DNA from: Prostheceraeus crozeri
Lineage: Eukaryota > Platyhelminthes > Polycladida > Euryleptidae
Direction: 5' to 3'
Length of the DNA: 64,000 nt
Assembly (NCBI GenBank): GCA_907163375.1
Contig: CAJQUW010010372.1
Location: 74,501 to 138,500 of the forward strand
A model generated the notes under the pieces. That model saw only the letters and a list, made by a program, of their open reading frames with translations, was not told where the DNA came from and searched no databases. This document shows, one piece after another, positions 44,966-57,839 of this stretch. Position 1 is the stretch's first letter. Each line of letters begins with the position of its first letter. A program made the translations under genes and the position numbers.

Positions 44966-46950
44966 GGGTTTTAAGTGCACCTTAACAAAAAGTAGGACAA
45001 AAGTAGGATACGAAAATTTGAAAAAGTAGGATTTCAGTGGTGAAAGTAGGATAAAAGTAGGATAGTCTATGGGGAAATTATGACGCATTTGTAAAAGTCA
45101 AATCGGACATTAACATTTCGCGATACATTAAGTAAGCGCAGATACGTGCACCTGTCATCAAATGAAAAACGAAACACTGGAGTAAATAACAGTGTATTAA
45201 ATGCTTTAAAACGATGTATCTGAAAACATCCATTTCAGAAAGACAATTGCATTAATATTCAATTATAACAAAATATCCTCATAAGTATCAACATCGTGAA
45301 CAAAAATACAAGTTCAAGATATGAGGGAATGCATTACACAAATTAGAAATATCCGTCAGCACAAAAATTGTTGAAATGTTTAATTATCTTTACATGATTC
45401 AAGTTAAAGCACTGAGGAAATGTACAACAAATTAAAAATGTCAATCAGTACTAGCGATAAAAATTGTTGAAATGTTGAATCTTAACACCCAGATTTTGAA
45501 TTAAAGTTCTCAGAAAATGTACTGGTACAGCAAATTTTACTGTTGTACTCGTATAAAAATGTAAATATAAATGCAAGCACTATCAATTGAAATTACTGAA
45601 AAAAGAGAAACGTTGACATCAAAACATCATCTCCATTTTCGTACATTTATACATTTATCCAGAGCTTTTCGTTGTTTCGCCTTAATTTCTTGCATCTCTT
45701 CATGCTTTTTCTCCAACGTCTCCCGAGCTGATGACATTTTCTTCTAGGCTACTTCCACCAATCTCTGTACAACACAAACTTCCGAAAAGTCCTTCGATTT
45801 GATGGCTTCATACAAGTGTTTTTCCGCTTCGTTATACAGATTCTCTAATGAACGCAGATCGTTTTGTGCCTCAGTTTGTACGGCAACTACACCGGCTTCT
45901 CTGCTATCCAGTGTTCTTTTTCTGTTCTCCAAAGCTTCCAGCGTCAGACGTTTGTCTATAGATTCCCTTTTCTCTTCCTCAAACTTTTTCTTCGATAATT
46001 TTTCCTTTTCTGAGGCGATCCGAGCAGAATAGGCGCGATAATCAATTTTATGAAATCGTAATAATTCCGGCAATATTGTCATGAGGTGCACATTTCCTTG
46101 GCCTGTGACTTTAACAACATCCTTCACGAAGCGAAGACCGTCAACTGACTTATCTGACAATAACATACGTTCACGGGTAACAATAGCTTTGTTATGAGAT
46201 AGGCTTCTCTCAACGTCGGCGTTACCGTGTGTAAGAGACAAAACGCCATGCATGGTGAGAATTCGGTACCGTAGCAGCCCTAGGGCATTCTTCTCTTGAA
46301 GCTTTTAGCGTCACTACTCCCCCATGCTGGGGGCTTGGACGGTGCTGACAAAGTCAGACTTTTGTGGAGTGTTGTGGTACTTTTAGTCCGGATGCCGAGT
46401 CTTTCTTCAAGTCTGGGTAATGGCTTCAGAAGCCTGATCACCTTTGGCATGGACGAACATCAGAGCCTTCAAAAAACGAACTTGAATTCGACTAATATCT
46501 GACAAGCAAGTCACATTGCTTCCGGTTTTGAGAATTTTCGGTTTCGTCAAGCGTCAATGTGAATGCAACTCCATATGCGCGTATATCTTTACACAATGCT
46601 CGTCGAAAGTGGAGACCTAAGCCATCCGAAGCAGTATCACATGAAAACATTCTTGTGAACAGTTACGGTAATTGCTCACATGAAGTCGAAGAGTGACTGT
46701 AGTTGGAATGAGCAACCTTTATAGCCAAAAGAATTTCTGAGGTGGCAACTTTCTCGTTTTGACTTGAAGCTTGGAGTACTTGCATCACTTCATTTGATTT
46801 ACCTGTGTTAACAGTTGAAGGTTCTTCTATAGAGGAAAATTGAAGTGCATTCGAAATGTCGATGTGTCTTTCCAAATCTGGCTCTAGAAAGATCGACGTG
46901 CTTCTTTCCTTCAGTGTGAGTAATGTATATATGACCGGTCCAGGACAACT
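44966..46950 (-). mobile_element. hAT-like element remnant, right end missing
   Basis: The left end reads CAGGGTTTTAAGTGCACC followed by four to five copies of AAAGTAGGA (45000-45070), as in hAT-type subterminal repeats. A shortened transposase lies on the minus strand at 45660-46900. No matching inverted end was found before the Polinton-like element begins near 46985, so that insertion may have removed or displaced it. Confidence 0.5.
45660..46900 (-). pseudogene. hAT-like transposase, middle deleted
   Basis: The N-terminal block near 46760 reads KVATSEILLAIKVAHSNYSH, then IRAYGVAFTLTLDETEN (about 46570). The middle, with the DGPNVN and IGTCGLH blocks, is absent. The C-terminus (46253-45744) is one open frame: GVLSLTHGNADVERSLSHNK, MLLSDKSVDGLRFVKDVVKV, then a long charged coiled coil to about 45660. 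The HGNADVER-LS block is the family hallmark and the best preserved in the window. An internally deleted, decayed copy. Confidence 0.7.
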
Positions 46951-46984
46951 AAAAAAAAATAAGATACCTCCAGAATGCAAAATT

Positions 46985-47350
46985 GGAATATTTCATATAC
47001 TGAAAAAAGACCTATAAAAAGAAAAAATAAAATAATAAAATCAAAAAAAAAGTTTTAAGCTCGTTGGGATTTTTTCATATACTGAGAATGAGTATAGGAA
47101 TATTTCATACACTGAAAAAGAGTTTTATAAATAATAATAACATCAAGGATAAAATTTAAAAAAAGTTCAAAGCTCGTTGGGATATTTTCATATACTGAAA
47201 AGAGGTTTCAAAAATATCACGTAGTCGAAAATTTACGTAGTCTAAAAATATCACGAAGTCGAAAACTTAGGCAGTCCAAAAATTTCACGTAGTCGAAAAA
47301 TTCAAAATTTCAAAATTTACGTAGTCCAAAAATTTACGAAGTCTGAAAAT
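46985..47350 (+). repeat. Tandem repeats at the left end of the Polinton-like element
   Basis: AAGCTCGTTGGGAT followed by TTTTCATATACTGA occurs at about 47057 and 47170, with related TTTCATA(T/C)ACTGAA copies at 46990 and 47106. Then come about seven short units of the type ACGTAGTCGAAAATTT (47218-47345). They may be what remains of a terminal or replication-related repeat. Confidence 0.6.
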
Positions 47351-47369
47351 TTCTAAAAAAAATTTATTA

Positions 47370-48050
47370 GAAAATGGAAACCTCAGAAATGGAAGGAACT
47401 TCAAAAATGGAAGAAACTTCGAGAATATATCCTTCGTTATCACAATTAAAAACAAGTGAAATGGACATTGAAAAAAATAAAGATAGAGTAAGTTATATGA
47501 AAGATAAGGAATCTCAATTATTATCAAGATTAGAACATTATGATCAATTAAGAAAAAAGATGGACTAAAGTTAAGAATGTAACAAGGTATTGGAGTATTT
47601 TTAACAGTAAGTTTAGGTGCTTTAACAATTGTTATATCTTCTGGCGCTCATTCAATTCCTGTTACTGCTACTGCTTTAACAGGTACGGGTGATTTTACAA
47701 CTTCACTTGTTACAATGTTAGATAAATCTTTAATAACTAAGAAACGAAAATCATTAAAAAATAAACATTTACATATCAAAGAAGTTTAGGAAAAACTACA
47801 TTATTATTTTCAAAGAGTGTGTGATGATAATGTTATCACGTTAGATGAAATTGAAAAATTTAATCAAATAGCTAATGAAGCTACTAAAATATCAATTCAA
47901 TTACAGACACAAGTTAATGACAAGAATAAACAGGATGGTAAAATTTCTAATGAAGAAAATGATAAAATTTTTTTAGAAGAACTAAAAACTTTATTAAACA
48001 AAACTTTAGACGAAAAGATGTCAGACGTCAAAGCAATAAAAAAATAATTC
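47370..48050 (+). pseudogene. Polinton-like element: small genes of unknown role (fossil)
   Basis: Highly charged short frames around a hydrophobic segment (GIGVFLTVSLGALTIVISSG, about 47585) and a lysine/glutamate-rich helix (47820-48045). A membrane-associated or virion protein is possible. I recall similar hydrophobic-plus-helix proteins in related elements, but assign no function. Confidence 0.4.
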
Positions 48051-48159
48051 GTTCAGTAAAATGTTTTTGTTGTATTCCGATGTTGCCACAAAATTCAAAT
48101 ATCATATTTTAAAAAATAAATAAAATATAAAAAAATAATATAAAAATATAATATAATTT

Positions 48160-48980
48160 AAAAATGGATAAAATTAAAGCTGATAATCAAAAAAGAATTC
48201 AACAATTAGATGAGTTGATAAAACAAAAAATATTATGAAAGAAAATCATACTCAGCATAGAATGATAAAACCTGGTATTCAATCTGATATGTTTGAAAAA
48301 ATGCAGCAAACTGAGCAAGTAAAAACTGATTTTGAAAAAACTATGGAACTATTTAAAACTCCTGAAAAGAACTTGCTAATCAGGATAAACGAGTACATAT
48401 AACAGATCCAGTACATAAAACATTATTAGATGATTATTGATTGTTAGAAGCAAATACAGAAAAAAATTACCAAAATCTATGTTATTTGAACAGTCTACTT
48501 TCTTTTTAGATAAAAAATTATTTGCAAGATTTTCTCTTGGTGGAAAAGAAATATTTCCACAACCTTTACGAGGTTTAGTTTTTTCACCAGATAAATCACC
48601 TATTAGTTAAGATAGAAATTTTGTTGATCTTTTAAGAGGAGCAGATTTAAAAAATTATGCTGTAGAAGATCTTATTAAATATGAAGCTATGTTAGATAGA
48701 GTTGGTGCAGTAAAATCTCTTGGACGTTATAAACAATTAGAAAATTTATTATCAACGGGAGGTAAAGTAGGAAAAGGTTTAAAAACAGAAACAACTATAT
48801 TTTTACCAGATGATCCATAAGAATTACTAAACAGATTAGAGATTTTAATATCTGCAATAAAAGAAGGACATAATTCTAGTTTCAATGAAATTCATGCTGT
48901 ATTGAAAAGACTGTTAGAAAAGAAGATTCTAAATGAAGAGGATTATAAAAGTATAGCTGAAATATGCAGTTTTTAATTTT
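48160..48980 (+). pseudogene. Polinton-like element: unknown protein region (fossil)
   Basis: The recognisable end has FLPDDP and a following helical segment (LLNRLEILISAIKEG). It resembles an uncharacterised protein seen beside capsid-like genes in related elements. Function unknown. Confidence 0.4.
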
Positions 48981-49039
48981 TTTATGAAAAAATATTCATT
49001 TAAAATATTTAATAAAAAATATTTATTTAAAATTTTGAC

Positions 49040-49840
49040 TAAAAAATGTGTTCAGCAGATTTAGACAAAATTAATAATCATTTAGAAAATCTAACAGAGA
49101 TTTTGGGTTCATCAAAATTTAGTGCGACGTTAAAAATTATAACAACTACTTCATCACACACTTGTAATTTAGAACCTATTCTACATTTGGAACAAAATAA
49201 AAATTATCAAATTGCATTGACTAGTTTCTCCACATTTAACACTATTCAAAATGTTATAAAAGATGTGAATGATCAATTTAGATATTCTACTGATAAAGGC
49301 AAAACGTGGAAAGTACTAACTTTTCTTCCTGGTTCTTACGAAGTTGAATCAATATCAAATGAAATTAAGAGACATTTAGGTATACCATTTAAAGATAAGA
49401 ATTAACTACATTTTGCAGTTGAACCGGCAGTTAATAAATTTTCTCTTACATTGTACGAAAATCATCAAGTTGATTTTAATCATGATAGATCATTGTCAGA
49501 GCTATTAGGATTTAATAAACAAACCTATAGTCAAGGTTATCATTTAGGTGAGAAGATTCCAAAAATAACTGAAATAAATTCAATTGTTGTACATTGTGAC
49601 ATTATTGAAGGAGGATATATAAATGGTAAATTGTCAAATTTCATATTCAGTTTTCCAGCTTTTACTGTACCCATTGGTTATAGATTAAATGTAATTCCAC
49701 AAACATTAATATATTTCCCTATTACAAGAAAAACTATTAACAGCATTAACATTAGAATCACTGATGAGAAAGTACAAGAAATAAATTTTGGAGGTGAAGA
49801 GATTATGATAGATCTTTTGGTTAGAGAAGTTTAAATTTAT
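49040..49840 (+). pseudogene. Polinton-like element: capsid-like protein region (fossil)
   Basis: Beta-rich sequence with KNYQIALTSFSTFNTIQNVI, a LPGSYEVESI turn and, later, LGFNKQTYSQGYH and VHCDIIEGGYINGKLSN. The pattern matches a jelly-roll-type virion protein common in invertebrate Polinton-like elements, probably a capsid or penton component. Inferred from remembered patterns only. Confidence 0.5.
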
Positions 49841-49879
49841 TTTTCTTCTTCTTACAAATAAAAATTATTTTATTAAAAA

Positions 49880-50660
49880 TGAGTGAAGAAATTTTTACAA
49901 AATTACCATTAAATAAAAAAAAACTTAAGTTTAATCATCATCCAAATTTATCGAATAAAGTTTTGTCAGTTATTTGCGAAAGATCAGGATGTGGAAAAAC
50001 ATATTTATTATTTTAAATTTTAACGACTCCAAAGTTTTTGGATTATAAAATCCTATAATTTATACAACAACAGCAGAACAACCCGTCTATCAATTTTTAA
50101 AATGTGGATTTGAAAATAATCTTACAAAAACAGCAATTGCTTCATTATTCAAAGAACATGAAAAATCTGAAGATGAAGAAGAAATAAGTTCGTGGTGTGA
50201 AGAAGCAGCAAAAAATAATCAGTTAGTAGAATCCAATAAAAATAAGCATATAAAGATACAATTAATAGATGATAGTGGTAATATGCAAGATCCTAGCAAA
50301 CTAGATAAAACAATCAAAAATTGCGTAATTTTTGATGATTGTGTTAATGATAGAAATCAGTCAGTTCAGAGAAATTATTTCACAGGAGGAAGACATAACA
50401 ACTGTAGTGTTTTTTATATAACATAAAGTATGTATTCATTAGATGGAAGTGTTATTAGAAAGAATGTCAATATATTTATACTATTTGAAATAAACGCAAG
50501 AAATGTATGTGATTTATTAAGAGATTTATGTATAAGAGATAAATATGAATTTAAACATTCGTGTAATAATGCTTGGTCAGAAGATTATGGCTTCATTACA
50601 ATTAATATTGACAAAAAAACACATGATAGAGTTATAGAAAATATTTTCGCGGAGTGATCG
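49880..50660 (+). pseudogene. Polinton-like element: FtsK/HerA-type packaging ATPase region (fossil)
   Basis: A P-loop (SGCGKT, about 49985), a Walker B-like stretch (VIFDDCVND, about 50330) and a following YFTGGRHNNCSVFYI segment give the layout of the A32-like genome-packaging ATPase shared by Polintons, adintoviruses and NCLDVs. Broken. Confidence 0.65.
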
Positions 50661-50709
50661 AATAATTTATTGTTTTCTTATAATTTTTCTTAATCTTTGA
50701 AAATTTAGA

Positions 50710-53700
50710 AGTTTAAAAATTAGACAATTTAAAAGGTAAAGCAGTTATTCCATCAGGTAAAATTTTTCTTTTGTCATCAAATGGATCTAATGCTAATTTA
50801 TGTTCCTCTTTTAAATATATTTTATGTTTCTTTGAATTAAGTCTATAATTACATGCTGTTTTCAATTCATTATTAAATAATGCATTCCTATAATCTTGAA
50901 ATGTTATTTGGTTAGCCACTGATGCCTTTGAAATTCCTTTTAATGTTTTAGATGTTTTTGAATTTGTTTTAGATGTTTTAGAATTTGTGTTATAACAATA
51001 ACATTTAGGTTTTAAAAATACAGCATCTGTCATGTACTCTTCATTTCCTTCTGATTTATCTCCGCTCAACTCATCTTTTACTTTAGATAAATCAGAAAGA
51101 TGAATGATATCTTTTATTTTATCAATTTCTTCATCAAGTGAAGAATTATACGGTATTGTTAATTCTAAGAAAACGCTATCAGTATCTGTAAAGTGTAATT
51201 TATAGTTTTCGCCATAAGCAGGTGCTAAATAATCATATATAAATCTATACATAAATAGTTTAGCCAATTCTAATATAGTGAATCCTATAAAATTAAACTT
51301 ATCATGTTTTATAATGTTTCGTCTTAGATGCACTGCACATAGTTCATCACTGAATCTAGTAGTTCTTTTATACGTAGGTTTCCTTGTTAAATTTTGATAT
51401 CTATCTTTATCATAAACTATTTCAATATTTTGTCTATTACGCACATTTTCAAAAGTCTCACCATACAATGCATTATTCATTAATTTAAAGAACACGCTTC
51501 CAAAATCACCTTTATTTCTTTAATCTATTTTACGTTTTTCAATATTGAACTCTATATAATCATTTAACCACCTACATTTTCTATACACTAGTTTCCGGTG
51601 AATTTTAACAATAATCATTCCATGATCTAAATACCAATCTAGCATTCTTCCTTCAACAACATACTTTCCTTTATTACTTTGTGTTAAGTTTCTTTGTGGC
51701 CTGTATTTCTTAGGAATTAAAGATTTTTGATAATCTGAAAAATCTTCTATATTGGGAATTTTGTTTTCGGGACAGAATGGATAATATTTTGTTGCGCCTT
51801 TTATATAATCAGGGTATGCTAAATCAACTTCATATATATAACCATGATTATTTTCACCATCTAATGTAGGTTCGTATTCAAGAATGGTACTCCATTTCAC
51901 CTGTTGGTAATTCTTGTATCATGCAAGAAGAATATAAGCTACTAAAATCATAATATAACAAATACTTTTCTCTCATGAATTCATCAACTGCTGCTTGACT
52001 CTCTTCATTTGATATAAGTCCTTCTATATTTTGATTAGACAATTTTATAAACTGATCGCTTTCTTCTGGAGATAAAGGTTTATATATTCCATAATCATCA
52101 GGATTTACTTTCTTATTATAACATTTAACATATCTATTACCTAGAGCAGATAAAACACCACCTCTAATTCCAGATTCCAAAAATAATAATTTATCATAAG
52201 AACTTTCTTCATGATATTTAAGTTTAACATTTGTATGTTTCAACCCTGCTAACCATGTTAATCCTGATGTAGAATAACAATAACATGGATCTATTCCGTA
52301 ATATTCTACATACATGTTACGAAAGTTTTCAAAAAGATCATCAAGGATTAATACATCTATCTGAAGATATTTCATTGTATAATCATACATTGTTCTACAA
52401 TTTAACTCTCTCCAATTCTTTTCAGCTTCTGCATAGTCTTCTTCAGATAGTTGTGATTGTTTTAATGTTGATTTAAATTTATCACGTGAAGAAAGTTGAT
52501 GTTCTTGCATTATTTCATTTATTCTATTTATATCTCCAGTTAAATATTCGTAGGGAAAAATACCTTTTAAAGGTTTTAAATTACATTTATTTAATATTTT
52601 ACATTGTTCAGGTTTCAAAGTTTTTCCCATGACCTCTACTGAACAACTATTAAAAAATCTAAGTGCATCTAATATTCTAATACAACCAAATTGCATTGAA
52701 AAATATTCTTCTTCTGTTTTACATAGTACGCTTGTTCTTAGTTATTGTAATTTTTCAGATGAGAATAGATCTTTTATTATTAAATGGAAATCATATTTAG
52801 AACCATTGTAGAAATATAAAGGCACAAAGTTATATCTAAATTTATTAGTATTAAGATTACAAGAATTATGTGCTGCACCTCTATATAATCCATTTAGATT
52901 ATCATGATTTTTTACTTTATAAGTTGTAAATTCTTTTCCACAGTAATAACAATTTTTTTCATTATCAAATTGTACTAATTGGTCATACGTTAATGGAGGC
53001 ATTGGTTTATTTGTTTTAAGCAATTGTGAAAAATATTTTTGTAATTCTTCTATTTTCTTTGTAAACATTTCTGAACTATATTCACCATAGTATTGATAAT
53101 ATTCTGATTTAAATAATTCAGGATAATTTGAATGCATGTACATTCCCCAACATAATGGTTTTTGTTCAAGCAAATGCTTACCAGAACTTTGTGTCATGTT
53201 AACATTATATCCTTCAAAATCACAATATATAATATAGGGTACTTTATTTTTGTAATACCATTTATTATATACTAAATAATCTTCTTTACTAAAAGTATTA
53301 TTAACTGCTTCATTTTGTTGACAATTCTCCAAATGTCTATTCATTTCTTCTTTAGTTCTAAAGCTCGTCATACATTGGAGACAGGGAAAATTTGTATTAT
53401 CTGAAGTTTTTGTAAATATAGAAATATCTTTACACAATATGTAATCACCTTGATAATATAGTATATTCGCTTGTGCTGGTTGCATTAACTGCTGCTTTAA
53501 CATTTTTAACTTTTGTTGATATTCCTGTTGTAATATTTCTAACTGTTCTTGATATTGTTCTTGATATTTTTTTGAAATTGTTCTTCATATTGTTTTCGAC
53601 ATTGTTCTTCATATTGTTCATGATATTCCTTACTTAACATATTTATACCCATATGATATTCTTGTAGATTTTTTTGTTGACAATGTTCTTTATATTGTAG

Positions 53701-54770
53701 TAGATTTTTAGGATGACATTCTAGCTCATTAAATTGAGAATTACATTGTTGGTAGACTATGTATGATAATTTCAAATATTCTTTATCTTCAAGATTCAAT
53801 TCTTTTTCAATATATTTGCGAAATAATATAGTTACTTCTTGTTGATATTCTTGTAGATATTGATTATGTAACAAATTTGTAACTCTTGTTGATATTCTTG
53901 TTGATATTGTTTTTTATATAGTTGCGGTAACATCTTTAACTTATGTATATATTCTGACGATAGAGACGAACGCTCGGTTTCGTACTCATAGGGAAATCCA
54001 CATCCTTCATAATTATTATGATTAATCATCATTGGTGTTCATGTTTTTATAATTTCATATTTTTCAGTACATATTACATTTCCTTTGTAAATAATATTAT
54101 GATGCATGTAATTTCCTCTTTCATTGTATACTATTTCTATTTGGCATAAATTTTTGTTATTCAAATAAAATTCTTTTAAGTTGTTATAAACAATGTTATT
54201 AACTTCAATATCTCCGGCATATAAGGGAGTAATACCACCAATAGAAACATACTTCACATTTAATTCAAAAACATTTACTTCTATTAAATTTTTATTCTTT
54301 TTGTGAAACTTTATTAACCTACTTTAATCACATGGAAATTCATCCAAGCCATCAGAGAGATCAAATTCATTTATATATTCTTCTTTTGTTATAATGACTT
54401 AGTCTTTCTTTGTGATATTTTGCAGGATGTAAATGTGATATAATACTCCACAGAAAACAATATTCATCTTCATTCTGTATGTTGATTATTTGTGGAGAAC
54501 TGAAAGGAAGGGGTATGTAACTACCAGTATTATTTTTATATTTGTCAATTACTATTTTCTTAGATAGTATTGCAATAAATCTCCAACCAGATTCACGCAA
54601 CTCAGCTTCAGTTATAGCATCTTTTAATTTATTTGTCATTGTTTCAAATATGGGTTGTATATCATTTATATTATGAATTTCTTGTGTCTGTGTAAAATGT
54701 CCTTGTAATATTTCTTCAGTCATTCCATCGGGTCCAGTTTTTGTATAAAGTAATTCTACATTCATATAAC
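50710..54770 (-). pseudogene. Polinton-like element: protein-primed DNA polymerase B region (fossil)
   Basis: N-terminal parts near 54370-54770 include GSYIPLPF and an adjacent EDEYCFLWSIISHLHP stretch, a familiar lead-in to PolB in such elements. The 3'-5' exonuclease region (about 53500-52750) has IIYCDFEG and GSKYDFHLI. The polymerase palm (about 52000-50710) has YYDFSSLY, the GAxYGExFEN-like block and the catalytic TDTDSV. A glutamine/tyrosine-rich stretch (53540-54030) lies between. Broken in several places. Confidence 0.75.
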
Positions 54771-55280
54771 ATTTGAAAGATTTCTTAAATATATTATAGA
54801 AGTTTGTTAATACATCATAAAACGTTTCATCGGTTTCATTATGTTCAACAGATTCATCAAATAGATATTTTATAACTGTTACAGCTTCGTCGGTTTCGTC
54901 AGTTTCATTAAATAAATTTCTTATATCTGTTTCGGGCGAAGTACTAGAACCTTCGATTTCCCCAAAAAAATCTTCACTATTAAAAACATTTTTTTATTCC
55001 GAATGTGATAATCATCAAATATTTTTAAAACTTATATATCAGTAGGTAATGTTTCTAGATAGTTTTTGTAATTATTTAATTTTGATATATTTCCTTCATC
55101 AGCTCGATCTACATTTTGTAAATGCATTTTACTTTTCAAATGAGATTGATAACTTCTTTTTGTGTGTAACTGTCTTTTACATAAGACACAATAAAACTTG
55201 GCACTTTCCACTATTTTTTAGTTTTTAAAGAAAAAATTTGTGTTTTAATTTTAGATATAAATTTTAGATCTTATAAATTT
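54771..55280. other. AT-rich part of the Polinton-like element without a clear gene
   Basis: Only short, Asp/Glu/Ser-rich frames on the minus strand near 54800-55000 and a Cys-containing one near 55100-55200. No assignment. Confidence 0.4.
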
Positions 55281-55620
55281 TTTAGATGAAGGCAGGAATA
55301 TTTAATTGTTGCAATGTTTTTAAATCATAGACTGCTAAATGTTCTTTATTAATTAACCACCATAAATTATTATATGCCAAAAATACTCTGAAACTTCGCA
55401 AACAAAGTGGAAAATCATTTGTTTTAGTGTATTTTAATATACCGTGTTTTATTTTGTAATCTTTGACGAACTGCATATATTTTCGATGGTAATGAAATTT
55501 AACTTCTTGTTTAGGTGTAAGAGGATTTCTAGGATGACGATAATTTTTTAAAACTGGCACATGTTCTATTTTATACATTTTTTCGTGCAACTTTTTGTCG
55601 TGTAACTTTTTCTCCAAGAT
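55280..55620 (-). pseudogene. Polinton-like element: basic protein of unknown role (fossil)
   Basis: About 110 residues, rich in Lys, His and Tyr (HPRNPLTPKQEVKFHYHRKY), without a known motif. Confidence 0.4.
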
Positions 55621-55849
55621 TCATTTATCGCATCCATCATTTTTTAGAAAAAAATGTATATCTAAAATTTATATCTAAAAATATAATTAATTAATTATAG
55701 CACTCACGCCGTTTATTATTGGTTTTTTATCTTCAATTGTTTGTTTTGCTTCAGCTAATGTAGATGTGGCATCAGATATTATTGGTGTTGCTTTTTTCAA
55801 AGAATTTCTTACATCATCAATTCCAGATTTTAAACATTTTAATGTATTA

Positions 55850-57010
55850 TTATTTTCTAATATACTAGCTTAGCTATTGGTATACCAAATTTTGCATTTA
55901 AATAATTATCAAAATAAAATGTTTCAGGAATAATTGTTAGTGGTACTTTTGCTTCATTTTCTAAAAAGATAATTATTTCTTCTACAGGTTGAGGTGTTAC
56001 TTTCGCATACATTCTAATATCAAAGTCTTGAGAGTTATTGTATATTTCACGTTCAGTATCTATTAATATATTCAAATCTTTATCATATATTTGCATTTGC
56101 TCAATTATAGATTAGGACAAAATGTTACATGTCGCGGAAATATTTTCTTCAATATAATTTTTTGACAACCTCTACACTTTACTTTTTCTTTTAAACAATC
56201 CTTACACTGATATTTACTATCATAAAACTCTGTCTTAGGTTTAATAATTTGACAATTTGTACATTGTCTTGTAGAATTTATACAAGAATTATAATGATTA
56301 GTAATTCCTTGACTTGTGAAATACTTATTACAATTACGACATAGCTGATCTTTCATTTTATATTTTATTTTATCTTTTTTAGCCTCCTCTGGTTGCTCAC
56401 ATAATTTTAAATGACGTGCAAAATTTTTAGACGTTATATTTTTATTACAACCAGAACATATTTTTTTCGTATTACATTGCACAGATTGTCGTGCATCCAT
56501 AGATTGCCTAGCTTGAAGAATTTTATTTTTTTGTGGCATGTGAACTTCTTCCTGATTTTGATCGACATGATTATTCTGTGCTAGATGATTATTTGGACCT
56601 ACATGATTATTCTGTACTAGATGATTATTTGGAACTAAATATTTATTATTTGGACCTACGTTATTTTTGCTAGCTGTATAAAGATTTTGTCCTTGTTGAG
56701 GTATAAACAAATGTTGTAATTGTTGAATATTCGACATAGGTTGAATTTCTTGAACAGGTTGCATATTTTGAATAGGTTGCATATTTTGACCTTGTTGAGG
56801 TATAAACAAATTTTTAAAATTGTTGTGATTGACGAATGTATTGCTTATATGTCATAGGTAGTAATTGTTGCATACTTGACATAGGTTGCATATTTTGTTG
56901 AGATTGTTCTATAAGTTGACCACATGGTGTATATTTCCTAAGTGAATATAAGAACGCTTGATTTGTAAAACGCATATTACAAACTTGACAAATCTGAGTC
57001 ATTTCCATTT
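55850..57010 (-). pseudogene. Polinton-like element: zinc-finger and Gln/Asn-rich proteins (fossil)
   Basis: At least two zinc-knuckle arrays. The main frame (about 56105-56810) starts with repeated IQNMQP / QQGQN units and VGPNNHL-type Asn repeats, then carries four Cys-rich fingers (CSGCNKNITSKNFARHLKLC; CRNCNKYFTSQGITNHYNSC). A shorter Cys/Gln-rich frame precedes it and a small acidic one follows. DNA-binding or recruitment roles are possible; unknown. Confidence 0.5.
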
Positions 57011-57099
57011 TTTATTCCTATGTGAGAAAAATTTATTTTTTATTTTCATGAGAAAATAATTTTTATTTTTTTATTTCCATGACATATCTTTTATTGTTG

Positions 57100-57660
57100 A
57101 AAAATGATGTTACCAACTGTTGGTGGAGGTGCATATATCCCGAATAATCGTGAATCAGAAATAGAAAATTATATCATGAAAACTGGAGACGTTTTATCTG
57201 GTCCATTGCATCTTTCTATACTTCTGCAACAAAATACAGAGTTAACAAATAAACAATATGTCGATACACAAATCAATGACTTAAAAGAAAAACATATAAA
57301 CGATGTTTTGGTTCCACTGATGAATGAATTAAAGTTGCTAAAACTTAATGACAAATCATTAAACGAAAAATTATTGAAACTTGATAAAAAGGATATAGAG
57401 CTAGAAGTAAATATAGCAAAATTTTTTACAAAAATTTCAGAACAATCAAACATTTTAATATTACTTTCTATAAAGTTAAAATCTGCAGTCATTAAAAATA
57501 AACATCAGATACAACTATTGAAAGAACAATTAGAAAATGAATTAGAAAAACTTCCTAAGAAAATTTTTAAAAATTTAAATAAGTTACAAGCTAAATTCCA
57601 AAAAAGTGTTGATGAATACTTAAGTAAGATGCTGTTGAAATTAGCTAGATGTTCTTAAAA
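57100..57660 (+). pseudogene. Polinton-like element: coiled-coil protein
   Basis: An open frame of about 184 residues beginning MMLPTVGGGAYIPNNRESEI, with a MKTGDVLSGPLHL segment typical of fibre or tail-tip proteins (the TGGT/SGxLxL motif), then a long heptad-rich helix. It could be a trimeric virion fibre. Looks whole as a frame. Confidence 0.5.
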
Positions 57661-57839
57661 TTAAGTTGAAGGCTCTTAAAACGGATTTAAAGATGAATCA
57701 GCAGAAAATGCAACACGCTGCTTAGCGCAATAGAAAAAGTGTAAAAGCAAATTAATAAAGTTATCACGCGGTTGTTGTCCATTCACAAACGTAGATCTTA
57801 ATCATAAACGTAAATCTTAATCACAAATTAAAATTAAAA

